From positions 1 through 11,608 of the forward strand of contig JAITHX010000209.1 in NCBI GenBank assembly GCA_031279735.1: a stretch of DNA of 11,608 bases. The letters run 5' to 3'. The notes below the pieces were generated by a model. The model was not told the DNA's origin and searched no databases. It saw nothing but the letters and a program-made list of their open reading frames with translations. The stretch is from Prevotellaceae bacterium. Its GTDB lineage: Bacteria > Bacteroidota > Bacteroidia > Bacteroidales > UBA932. Position 1 is the first letter of the stretch. Each line of letters begins with the position of its first letter. The position numbers were made by a program, and so were the translations under genes. Positions 1 to 7,287 of this stretch are shown one piece after another.

Positions 1-3
1 GGT

Positions 4-25
4 AAAAAAACACCGCGACGCGGTG
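4..25 (-). terminator. Possible intrinsic terminator, minus strand
   Basis: Bases 11-25 are a perfect inverted repeat (CACCGCG-A-CGCGGTG). Read on the minus strand, the hairpin is followed directly by seven T (the A run at 4-10), the classic rho-independent layout. The plus strand has no T run after the stem, so it would act only on leftward transcription. No intact minus-strand gene feeds it in this window. A short open tail with a stop at complement(42-44) lies just upstream of it and may be a remnant. Confidence 0.5.
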
Positions 26-122
26 AAGAACCGCACAATCCTTATAGTAGCAGAACCTGATTTCTTATTACAAAACCGGTACCTTCAGGGATAGGATCAA
101 CGGATTCACGCCACCACCCATT

Positions 123-261
123 CGTCGTGATGCGCGGAGACGCACGCCGTGCGTCTCTACATCCGCCGTGACATGGAGATGTTGTGCTGTTACATCCGTC
201 GTGATGCGCGGAGACGCACGCCGTGCGTCTCTACATCCGCCGTGACACGGAGATGTTGTGC
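123..261. repeat. Two direct copies of a 65-bp palindromic repeat
   Basis: Bases 123-187 and 197-261 are nearly identical and offset by 74 bases. The only difference I see is T/C near the ACATGG/ACACGG position. Each copy contains a 21-base palindrome (137-157 in the first copy, GAGACGCACG-C-CGTGCGTCTC), so each can form a strong stem. No reading frame or protein is supported. It looks like a dispersed, REP-like intergenic element rather than an insertion sequence, because there is no transposase. Confidence 0.8.
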
Positions 262-289
262 GGATTTCGGCTGACGTTGTCTAGTTCAG

Positions 290-458
290 GGCTTAACTTG
301 ACAACATTGGGATGAAACCCCCGACAGGGCGAGGGCAAGCCCCGCCCCTACCGGTATTATATTGTTTTCTATTGATATGAAACCCCTAACGGGGTTTGTC
401 CGGTTAGGGACTTAAGAGTTGTAAAGGAATTTTGTCCGGCTTAACTTGACAACATTGG
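290..458. repeat. 21-bp direct repeat around two small stem-loops
   Basis: The same 21 bases (starting GGCTTAACTTGACAAC) occur at 290-310 and 438-458. Between them lie two stem-loops. One spans 327-347 and is GC-rich, with a single bulged A in the left arm. The other spans 380-397 (AAACCCC-TAAC-GGGGTTT). I see no gene here. The repeated 21-mer suggests a duplicated intergenic repeat unit. Confidence 0.6.
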
Positions 459-465
459 ATCTATA

Positions 466-620
466 CCGGCGAAGCCTTCGTGTTTCTTCGTGCCTTCTTC
501 GTGTTTCTTCGTGTCATAATATTTTTGTTACATGTTTCTTCGTGTCATAATATTTTTGTTACATGTTTATTACACGAAGAAACACGAAGAAGGCGCGAAG
601 AAACACGAAGGCTTCGCCGG
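466..620. repeat. Long inverted repeat, 49-bp arms, with 31-bp tandem duplication in the loop
   Basis: The arms are 466-514 and 572-620 and match with one mismatch in 49 bases. They are themselves built from short units around CTTCGTGTTT. The loop contains a tandem duplication with period 31: 503-533 and 534-564 are the same, and the match extends a few bases either side. The transcript could form a very long hairpin. Short open frames through it only reflect the repeat and are not annotated. Confidence 0.85.
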
Positions 621-627
621 CATGGAG

Positions 628-702
628 CATGGGGCTGGCTGTCCAAAATTCGGGATGAAGATTTTTATGATTGATACGGGATTTTGGACATCCCGCCCCA
701 TG
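628..702. repeat. Imperfect inverted repeat, 24-bp arms
   Basis: Bases 628-651 and 679-702 are reverse complements with three mismatches in 24. The arms share CATGGGGC and TGTCCAAAAT, and the spacer is 27 bases. It lies directly after the previous inverted repeat. I cannot assign a function. Bases 703-800 show no further structure that I can support. Confidence 0.7.
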
Positions 703-800
703 CCATATACCCTATACCTATTATGCTTCCGTCGCGTTAAAATCGCGAGTTGAAAATAGAAAACGCGGCATGGAGACGCGGCATGGCGCGGCTTCGCGGC

Positions 801-860
801 GGCTTCGGTTCGGTCGATTTCGGTCGACCGAAATCGACCGAAATCGACCGAACCGAAGCC
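801..860. repeat. Nested perfect palindrome
   Basis: Bases 811-840 are a perfect 30-base palindrome (half-site CGGTCGATTTCGGTC). It is embedded between outer arms GGCTTCGGTT (801-810) and AACCGAAGCC (851-860), which also pair. A ten-base unit, AAATCGACCG, is present twice (831-840 and 841-850), so the right side has gained one tandem copy. No protein is encoded. Confidence 0.8.
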
Positions 861-993
861 GGTTAGTGGTTAGTGGTTAGTGGTTAGTGGTTAGTGGTTA
901 ATGCCTGTCGGCTCAGTGTCTCCGTCTCACTCCACCCGTCCGACAGGCATTAACAATTAACAATTAACAATTGACCATTAACCACTAACCACT
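861..993. repeat. Composite heptamer/hairpin repeat, copy A
   Basis: From left to right the element has five tandem GGTTAGT heptamers (861-895), a 46-base core (903-948), a run of CAATTAA heptamers, and then CCATTAA/CCACTAA heptamers. The core has terminal inverted arms GCCTGTCGG and CCGACAGGC around a 28-base loop. With the flanking TTAA the arms reach 14 bases (898-911 and 940-953). The same parts in the same order and orientation recur at 10887-11064, on the far side of the operon. Confidence 0.85.
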
Positions 994-994
994 A

Positions 995-1026
995 TTGCGC
1001 GATTTGAAAAATTATTACTAAATTCG
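995..1026 (+). promoter_or_regulatory. Weak candidate Bacteroidota promoter for the operon
   Basis: TTG at 995-997 and TAAATTCG at 1019-1026, with a 21-base spacer, resemble the Bacteroidota -33 (TTTG/TTG) and -7 (TAnnTTTG) elements, with one mismatch in the -7 box. It would give a leader of over 350 bases containing the (AG)n tract and the hairpin. An alternative -7-like string, GACATTTG at 1161-1168, directly abuts the (AG)n tract but has no matching -33 element. Neither is proven. Confidence 0.2.
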
Positions 1027-1165
1027 CAGCGTTATTTTGAATGACGCACAGTATGGATGTTATTTGATTGTTATAAAAAGAATTATTAAATCGCTTTTTT
1101 GTTATGAACGCGCTCTGTCTATTTCATTTTGCTGCCGCTTCTCCTGAATGGGGACGGTATGACAT

Positions 1166-1222
<57 letters not shown>

Positions 1223-1223
1223 C

Positions 1224-1257
1224 AAACCCCCCGTAAAAAATCATTTTCGGGAGGTTT
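1224..1257 (+). promoter_or_regulatory. Leader hairpin after the (AG)n tract
   Basis: AAACCCCCCG (1224-1233) pairs with CGGGAGGTTT (1248-1257) with one mismatch in ten. Short A/T pairing in the loop can extend the stem. It starts three bases after the (AG)n tract and is not followed by a run of T, so it is a weak terminator candidate. A leader structure or mRNA stabiliser is equally possible. Confidence 0.4.
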
Positions 1258-1265
1258 CGTATTAT

Positions 1266-1280
1266 ACATATATTATATGT
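1266..1280. promoter_or_regulatory. 15-bp perfect palindrome, possible operator
   Basis: ACATATA-T-TATATGT is a perfect inverted repeat with 7-base half-sites, about 113 bases before the SusC-like start codon. Such symmetry fits binding by a dimeric regulator. However, the sequence is A/T-only apart from one C/G pair, so chance occurrence is quite possible. Confidence 0.25.
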
Positions 1281-1392
1281 GTTCGCAACGGCGGACGAGA
1301 GTTAGATTTCGATTCATCGGGAATTTAATTCTTGTCTGCCGCTGTCGTTTTGCGGAATAAAGTAATGTTTAACAAATAAAACAGTTCGACTT

Positions 1393-4300
1393 ATGTGGAG
1401 TAACAGAAAAATTTTAATTCATGCGGCGCTGATTGCGCTGTGTGTGCTGTGTGCAATTCCGAATGTTTCGGGGAGCGGCAAATCCGCCCCCTTGCCCGAC
1501 AATTCGGAAACCGACTCGCCGGAACAGCAGACTAAAACGATTACCGGAACAGTACGCGACGATACGGGCGAAGCGCTTGGCAGCGTAGGCGTTCAGGTAA
1601 AAGGCTCGCAAACGGGCGTGGTTACCGACATGGAGGGTAACTACTCGATAAATGTGCCGGACGAGGATGCAATTCTCGTGTTCAGCTATGTGGGTTATAA
1701 AACTCAGGAAGTCGCTGTCGGCAATCGTTCGACGGCGGATGTAATTCTGTTGAATGCGGATCTTACGCTCGACGAATTGGTTGTGGTGGGTTACGGCGTT
1801 CAGAAAAAGAAACTCGTGACGGGCGCCACCGTACAGGTCAGCGGGAGCGACCTGCAAAAGCTGAATACTGCCAGCGCCTTGACGTCCATGCAAAGTCAGG
1901 CGCCCGGAGTGAACATCGTTCAAAACAACGGTCAGCCGGGAGCGGGGTTCAAGATCAATATTCGCGGATTGGGTACGGTGGGTAATTTTTCGCCGCTGTA
2001 TGTTATCGACGGAATGGCGGGAGGGGACATCAACGCGCTTAACCCGTCGGATATTGAAAGCATCGATGTGTTGAAGGACGCGGCTTCCGCCGCCATTTAC
2101 GGAGCGCGTGCAGCCAACGGAGTGATACTGGTTACGACCCGACAGGGCAAGTCGGGCAAGATCAGTGTGACTTACGACGGATTCTACGGCGTTCAGAACG
2201 TGTATAAAATGCCGGCGCTACTGGATGCGCGGCAGTATATGGCGATTATGGATGAGATCAATTTCAACGAAGGTCTGGCGGAATACAACTGGCCGAGCAT
2301 TCTCGGCCAGTATTACGAACAGGCGGCGAACGGCAGCTGGAAAGGCACCAACTGGATCGACGAAATGCGCAATAAAAACGCTCCGACAACGAATCACTCG
2401 GTAAATATGACCGGCGGAAGCGACAGGTCGGTTTTTTCCATGGGTCTTTCATACACCGGACAGGAGGGTACGTTCGGCAGTACGGTGGCTTCCGAATATC
2501 ATCGCGTTACTTTCAGGTTGAACTCGAATCATGTCCTATGGAAAAACGGCGACTTGAAAGTGCTGCAAGTAGGCGAAAATTTGCTGTTTTCGCACATCGA
2601 AAACAATGGAATACAGACCGGAAACCAATACGGCAACGATATTTCGAATGCCCTGCGCGCAGAACCCCTAATGCCGCTTTACAATGCAAAGGGCGACTAT
2701 TTCGACTATAACGACATGAAGGCTATGGGTCTCGACCGGCTCGACCCGATGATGTCGAACCCCATTGCGCTGATGGAATACGAAAGAGGCTACAACAAAT
2801 CGAAGAACTACGCGCTGAACGGAGCGTTGAATCTTCAGCTTCAGCCGATAAAGGGTTTGATCATTAAAACCCAATTCGGATACAAGTTGAGCGCAAGCAC
2901 ATTCAGAAGTTTCCAAAAACCCTACGTCCTGTCGTCCACCACTTCGCGCAATAATTCGGAAGTTACGCAAAACATGGAGGCGGGCTGGAACTGGACTTGG
3001 GAAAATACGGCGAACTATAAATTCGCGCCGGCGGAACGTCACCATGTCGATGTTTTAGTCGGTCAATCAATGGAAAAATGGGGAATGGGCGAATATCTGC
3101 AAGCGCGAAACATTAATTCGCTGTTCGACGACTTCGACCACGCCTATATCGACAACACGCCCGAAATCACTACGGCAACCGTCATCAACGGCAATCCGTG
3201 GGGGGCGGGAGCGCTGGTGTCGTTCTTCGGGCGCATCAACTACGACTACGACGAGAAATACATGCTGTCGCTGATTATGCGCCGCGACGGTTCCTCGAAT
3301 TTCGCGCGCGGTCGTCGCTGGGGAACTTTTCCTTCCGTTTCGGCGGGCTGGGTGGCGTCCAACGAATCGTTTATGGAAGGCGCGAGCGATTATCTGGACT
3401 TCCTGAAACTTCGCGCCAGCTGGGGACAAAACGGCAACTGCAACATCTCCAACTTCCAGTACCTGTCGACGATTTCGTTCGACGCTACGGCGGCTTATTC
3501 ATTCGGCAACAATGTGAACGCGCAGCAAACGGGCGGTTATGCCGACAAACTGTCCAATCCCGACATATCGTGGGAAACGCAGGAGCAGCTGGATTTGGGT
3601 CTTGACGCCCGATTTTTCAACGCCCGGCTGAATCTGACGTTCGACTGGTATAGCCGCACCACAAAGGACTGGCTGGTACAGGCTCCCGTTCTCGGCGCCT
3701 ACGGCATGGGAACGTCGGGGGCGCCCTATATCAACGGCGGCGACGTGAAGAACTCGGGCATCGAAATAGCCGCGAACTGGAAGGACAGACTTGAATCGGG
3801 CTTGTCGTATGGCGTTTATGTGAACTATTCGCGCAACAGAAACAAGGTGACTCGGATTGCCAATTCCGAAGGAATACTTCACGGTTTCTCCCACGCTTTC
3901 ACGCAGGGCGTTCTTGAAATGTACCGCGCGGAAACAGGCTTTCCCATCGGCTATTTCTGGGGCTACAAAACCGACGGGATATTTCAGAACCAAGCCGACA
4001 TAGATGCATGGAAAGCTGCCGGAAACGGTATCCTGCAACCGGCGCCTCAACCCGGCGACGTTAAATTCACAGACTTGAACCGCGACGGAACCATCGACCG
4101 GAACGACAAGACCAATCTGGGCGACGGACACCCCGATTCCCGCATCGGCTTCGGCTTGAATCTCGGCTACAAGGGCTTCGACTTCAGCATCACCGGCTAC
4201 GGCGCAATGGAGGTGCAAATTGCGAAGAACTACAGAAAATTCGCCGACAGCCCGAAAGAAAACTATACGACCGACGTCTATCGCCGCTGGCACGGCGAAG

Positions 4301-4638
4301 GAACTTCCAATCTCTGGCCTCGACTGACGTCGGGATCCCACGCGAATTACATGAACTTTTCTCAAATATTCGTCGAAGACGCCGATTATCTCAAAATTCA
4401 GAACGTAACTCTCGGTTATGACCTGAAGCATGTTTTTCCGAGAATCCCCTTCGGTCAGCTGCGAATTTATGTTCAGGCTCAGAATCTGTTCACTTTCACG
4501 AAGTATTCCGGCATGGACCCCGAAATAGGCTATACTCCCACCGACAACAGCGGAGACCACGAGTGGGCTAACGGAATCGACTTGGGCAACTACCCGAATC
4601 CGCGCACTTATTTATTAGGCTTAAACGTTAAATTTTAA
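1393..4638 (+). CDS. SusC/RagA family TonB-linked outer membrane protein
   Basis: The 1081-residue product is an outer-membrane beta-barrel transporter that, with a SusD lipoprotein, imports large nutrients using TonB energy. A signal peptide covers about residues 1-28. A carboxypeptidase-D regulatory-like domain (about 48-122) is followed by the TonB-box-like LDELVVVGYG (126-135). The plug (about 141-255) carries the family motifs NIRGLG, YVIDG and YGARAANGVILVTT. The barrel fills the rest and ends in NPRTYLLGLNVKF, a typical SusC C-terminus with a terminal Phe. A calcium-loop-like DLNRDGTID is at 894-902, common in the family. No STN (secretin/TonB) domain is seen, so this copy is not an obvious transducer for an anti-sigma factor. 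The ATG at 1393 follows an in-frame stop at 1363-1365 and leads straight into the signal peptide. The substrate is unknown. Confidence 0.97.
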   Translation: MWSNRKILIHAALIALCVLCAIPNVSGSGKSAPLPDNSETDSPEQQTKTITGTVRDDTGEALGSVGVQVKGSQTGVVTDMEGNYSINVPDEDAILVFSYVGYKTQEVAVGNRSTADVILLNADLTLDELVVVGYGVQKKKLVTGATVQVSGSDLQKLNTASALTSMQSQAPGVNIVQNNGQPGAGFKINIRGLGTVGNFSPLYVIDGMAGGDINALNPSDIESIDVLKDAASAAIYGARAANGVILVTTRQGKSGKISVTYDGFYGVQNVYKMPALLDARQYMAIMDEINFNEGLAEYNWPSILGQYYEQAANGSWKGTNWIDEMRNKNAPTTNHSVNMTGGSDRSVFSMGLSYTGQEGTFGSTVASEYHRVTFRLNSNHVLWKNGDLKVLQVGENLLFSHIENNGIQTGNQYGNDISNALRAEPLMPLYNAKGDYFDYNDMKAMGLDRLDPMMSNPIALMEYERGYNKSKNYALNGALNLQLQPIKGLIIKTQFGYKLSASTFRSFQKPYVLSSTTSRNNSEVTQNMEAGWNWTWENTANYKFAPAERHHVDVLVGQSMEKWGMGEYLQARNINSLFDDFDHAYIDNTPEITTATVINGNPWGAGALVSFFGRINYDYDEKYMLSLIMRRDGSSNFARGRRWGTFPSVSAGWVASNESFMEGASDYLDFLKLRASWGQNGNCNISNFQYLSTISFDATAAYSFGNNVNAQQTGGYADKLSNPDISWETQEQLDLGLDARFFNARLNLTFDWYSRTTKDWLVQAPVLGAYGMGTSGAPYINGGDVKNSGIEIAANWKDRLESGLSYGVYVNYSRNRNKVTRIANSEGILHGFSHAFTQGVLEMYRAETGFPIGYFWGYKTDGIFQNQADIDAWKAAGNGILQPAPQPGDVKFTDLNRDGTIDRNDKTNLGDGHPDSRIGFGLNLGYKGFDFSITGYGAMEVQIAKNYRKFADSPKENYTTDVYRRWHGEGTSNLWPRLTSGSHANYMNFSQIFVEDADYLKIQNVTLGYDLKHVFPRIPFGQLRIYVQAQNLFTFTKYSGMDPEIGYTPTDNSGDHEWANGIDLGNYPNPRTYLLGLNVKF

Positions 4639-4649
4639 TACCAAACAAG

Positions 4650-6392
4650 ATGAAAAAAATATTTATTCCGTTTTTCTGCATGCTGGCAATGATTTTCGCG
4701 AGCTGCGAAAGGTTTCTCGATACGGAAAACTATACTCAAAAGAACACTTCCAACTACCCCAAAACACTTGCCGACGCCAAACAGGTGGTGACAGGCATCT
4801 ACAACAATCTGAGCGTTGTAAACGCAAATCCGCAATTCTCGTTCTTTATGGCGGCGCAACTGGCGGGCGACGATCGTCTGGGGGGCGGAGGCGCCAACGA
4901 TCAAATCCTGCAAGCCACCGATTTGCTGATGAATTATACGCCCGCCACGAGATCCCGCTTCTGGAGCGATCGTTACGCCGGCATTCAGCGGGCGAATACC
5001 GCCATAGCGACTTTGCCCGATTGCGAGGGATTCGACAGCGACGAACAGAAAAACCAGATGATAGGCGAAGCCTTCTTCTTAAGGGCGTTCTATTATTACG
5101 AACTGGCTTCCATGTTCGAGAACATCCCGCTGTTTACGGAGCCGGTGGCGGCGAATCTGCCGCAAGCGTCGCCCGACGAGGTGTGGGGACGGATTTGTCT
5201 CGACCTGAAAACGGCAGCAGGATTGATGGCGTCGCGCAAAACCTCGCCTTCGGAAGCCGGACACGCGGACAAATATACTGCCGAAGCAATGCTGGCGCGC
5301 GCTTTTCTTTTCTACACGGGCTTCTATCGAAAATCGGAAGTGCTCCTGTCCGACGGTACCGCCCTGACCAAATCCGAAGTGATTTCCGCCATCGACGACT
5401 GCGTGAACAATTCGGGCTATTCGCTCGTTTCCGATTTCCGCAATCTGTGGGCTTACACCAATCGCCTTACCGTTAACGACTACAACTACACAAAGGGAGT
5501 TGCCGGAGTCAACGGGCTACCGTTGAGTTATGCGGAAAACGATCAGGCAATCAATCCGGAAAGCATGTTTGCCATTAAATATTCCAAATTGGCCGACTGG
5601 GAAACAACCATAGGCTACAGCAACGGGTTCGCTCTGTTCTTCGGCGTACGCGGCGGTCAGGCGCAGGAAAACACTTTCCCCTTCGGTCAGGGCTGGGGAG
5701 CAGGCATGGTGTCGCCCGGCTTGTGGAACGAATGGAAAGCGTCGGAACCGAACGACCTTCGTCGCGAAGCCAGCATTTGCGATGTTCGCGCCGAACTGGA
5801 TCCTTACGGCTACCAGACGGGCGCCGCCGGATGGGCGGATTTCATACAGGAAACGGATTATCTGGACAAGAAGCTGTCGCCCGTATCCTCCCGAAAATCG
5901 GACGGAACGGGATATACCGAAACATTCGAGCAGGAAATGTACAGCTACGCGAGCGTCAACTTCCAATTGTCGAATATCCACGATTTGATTCTGATTCGCT
6001 TTGCCGACGTATTGCTGATGCAGGCAGAGCTGAAGGAGGACGCGGCACCGATAAACCGCGTTCGCGCCCGCGCGGGACTTCCTCCCCTGTCGGGATATTC
6101 TTTGCCCGCTTTGCAGAACGAACGAAGGTGGGAGCTGGCTAACGAAGGCGTCCGCTGGAACGATATTCGCCGCTGGCACATTGCCGAAGACGCGCTGGAA
6201 AAACAAACGAACGTGAAAATCTATATTTCCGGAAAAGCCGATGTGAACAAATCTTGGGGCGGAGGGTATAAAGCCCGCTACCGGGCAACGCGAGGCTTTT
6301 TCCCTATACCCGAAGAGGAAATCGCGCTCTCCGAAGGAGTTTATAAACAAAACGAGGGATGGACGGGCGCCGACTATTCAAGCTGGAAATAA
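4650..6392 (+). CDS. SusD/RagB family nutrient-binding outer membrane lipoprotein
   Basis: The 580-residue partner of the upstream SusC forms the surface lid over the transporter and helps bind substrate. It starts 11 bases after the SusC stop, so the two are co-transcribed. A lipoprotein signal ends in FASC with the lipid-bearing Cys19. The N-terminal SusD-like region has the TPR-type helices of the family (AFFLRAFYYYELASMF at about 141-156, and ADKYTAEAMLARAFLFYTG at about 206-224). The C-terminal RagB/SusD region has RFADVLLMQAEL (450-461) and NERRWELANEGVRWNDIRRW (490-509), both strong family hallmarks. The length is normal. No substrate specificity can be read from it. Confidence 0.97.
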   Translation: MKKIFIPFFCMLAMIFASCERFLDTENYTQKNTSNYPKTLADAKQVVTGIYNNLSVVNANPQFSFFMAAQLAGDDRLGGGGANDQILQATDLLMNYTPATRSRFWSDRYAGIQRANTAIATLPDCEGFDSDEQKNQMIGEAFFLRAFYYYELASMFENIPLFTEPVAANLPQASPDEVWGRICLDLKTAAGLMASRKTSPSEAGHADKYTAEAMLARAFLFYTGFYRKSEVLLSDGTALTKSEVISAIDDCVNNSGYSLVSDFRNLWAYTNRLTVNDYNYTKGVAGVNGLPLSYAENDQAINPESMFAIKYSKLADWETTIGYSNGFALFFGVRGGQAQENTFPFGQGWGAGMVSPGLWNEWKASEPNDLRREASICDVRAELDPYGYQTGAAGWADFIQETDYLDKKLSPVSSRKSDGTGYTETFEQEMYSYASVNFQLSNIHDLILIRFADVLLMQAELKEDAAPINRVRARAGLPPLSGYSLPALQNERRWELANEGVRWNDIRRWHIAEDALEKQTNVKIYISGKADVNKSWGGGYKARYRATRGFFPIPEEEIALSEGVYKQNEGWTGADYSSWK

Positions 6393-6417
6393 TTCATTGA
6401 CAATTAAAATAAAAATC

Positions 6418-7278
6418 ATGAAAAATATAGCGAAAAATATGATCTGCACGGCAGCGGCGACGATGATTCTCGCGTCGTTGATTTCCTGCGAGCCGATTAC
6501 GAAAGAAATAGGCGCAGGCGACGCGATTAGTTCCGTCGATCAAATCCGCGCAAGCGTAACCCAAGAGGGGAATACCAACAAGGTACACGTTTACTGCTCA
6601 AGTCCCGTTGTTTGCCAATGGACCGACGGGGTAAATCTGCTGACAAGCAACGAAGGCGATTTGATACTCCTTGTTCGGGGCGCTCAAACCATCGTTATGA
6701 CGGCTATGGCGGCAGACGGAAAAACGTTTACGAAGGAGTTTTCCGTAAATGTTTCCGACATGAAGTATCCCGTCGATCCGGCTTACGGATTGCTGTTCGG
6801 ATCGGGCGAAAAAACATGGGTGTGGAACACGACTTCCGGATGGGCGGCTCCCGACGGCGGACCCGCAGGCCCGCTGATCATGTGCGGCGGTTCGCCCTCG
6901 AGCGGAAGAGATTATTGGGGATGGACGCCGGACGACATGTCGAGCCAGTGCGAAGAAGCCGGCGTTGCCGACGAAGGATTGGGCGCCAAAATGGTGTTTG
7001 CGCTGTCGGGCAAAAAAGTAAGCAAATATGATCCGTCGGGCAAACAAATCAGTCGGGGAAGTCTGAACTTCGACATGACGCCGACAAGCGTTTACGGCTC
7101 TCTGGGAACTCTTACATTCGCCGGTACCAACATCTTGTATCCTCGCGATAGAAACGGAAACACGGAATGGTCGTTCAGCAGCTTCACCATCGCTTACCTT
7201 GATGACGAACACTTGATGCTGTTCACTCCGAGTTCCAACGGGGGCTGGTATTATGTTTTCAACGCGCAACTCGAGTGA
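6418..7278 (+). CDS. Putative SusE/F-position surface lipoprotein with PKD-like N-terminal domain
   Basis: The 286-residue lipoprotein lies 25 bases after SusD. I chose ATG 6418 (MKNIAKN...) over a TTG seven codons upstream because it gives a clean signal peptide ending in LISC with lipidated Cys24. Residues about 40-114 look like a PKD-type beta-sandwich (VYCSSPVVCQWTDGV; later TIVMTAMAADGKTFTKEFSVNV). Residues about 125-286 are rich in Gly, Trp and aromatics (KTWVWN at 132-137; DYWGWTPDD; NGGWYYVFNAQLE) and look like a second beta-rich domain, perhaps a binding module. The position after SusD suggests the accessory surface glycan-binding role of SusE/SusF-like proteins, but that is inference. 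I recognise the overall pattern from Bacteroidales SusC/D loci but cannot name a Pfam family with certainty. Confidence 0.8.
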   Translation: MKNIAKNMICTAAATMILASLISCEPITKEIGAGDAISSVDQIRASVTQEGNTNKVHVYCSSPVVCQWTDGVNLLTSNEGDLILLVRGAQTIVMTAMAADGKTFTKEFSVNVSDMKYPVDPAYGLLFGSGEKTWVWNTTSGWAAPDGGPAGPLIMCGGSPSSGRDYWGWTPDDMSSQCEEAGVADEGLGAKMVFALSGKKVSKYDPSGKQISRGSLNFDMTPTSVYGSLGTLTFAGTNILYPRDRNGNTEWSFSSFTIAYLDDEHLMLFTPSSNGGWYYVFNAQLE

Positions 7279-7287
7279 AAATCTAAA

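Noticed and set aside
480..880. Small open frames rich in Lys, Glu, Arg in the upstream repeats
   Set aside because: They are translations of the CTTCGTGTTT inverted repeat and neighbouring palindromes and overlap each other in several frames.
3499..4560. 353-codon minus-strand open frame
   Set aside because: It lies entirely within the SusC-like gene on the opposite strand. The plus-strand product has full family motifs; the minus product shows none. The same holds for the other antisense frames over the SusD, lipoprotein and membrane protein genes.
6397..6417. Earlier TTG start for the third gene
   Set aside because: It adds seven residues (MTIKIKI) before a standard lipoprotein signal peptide; the ATG at 6418 gives the expected signal length.
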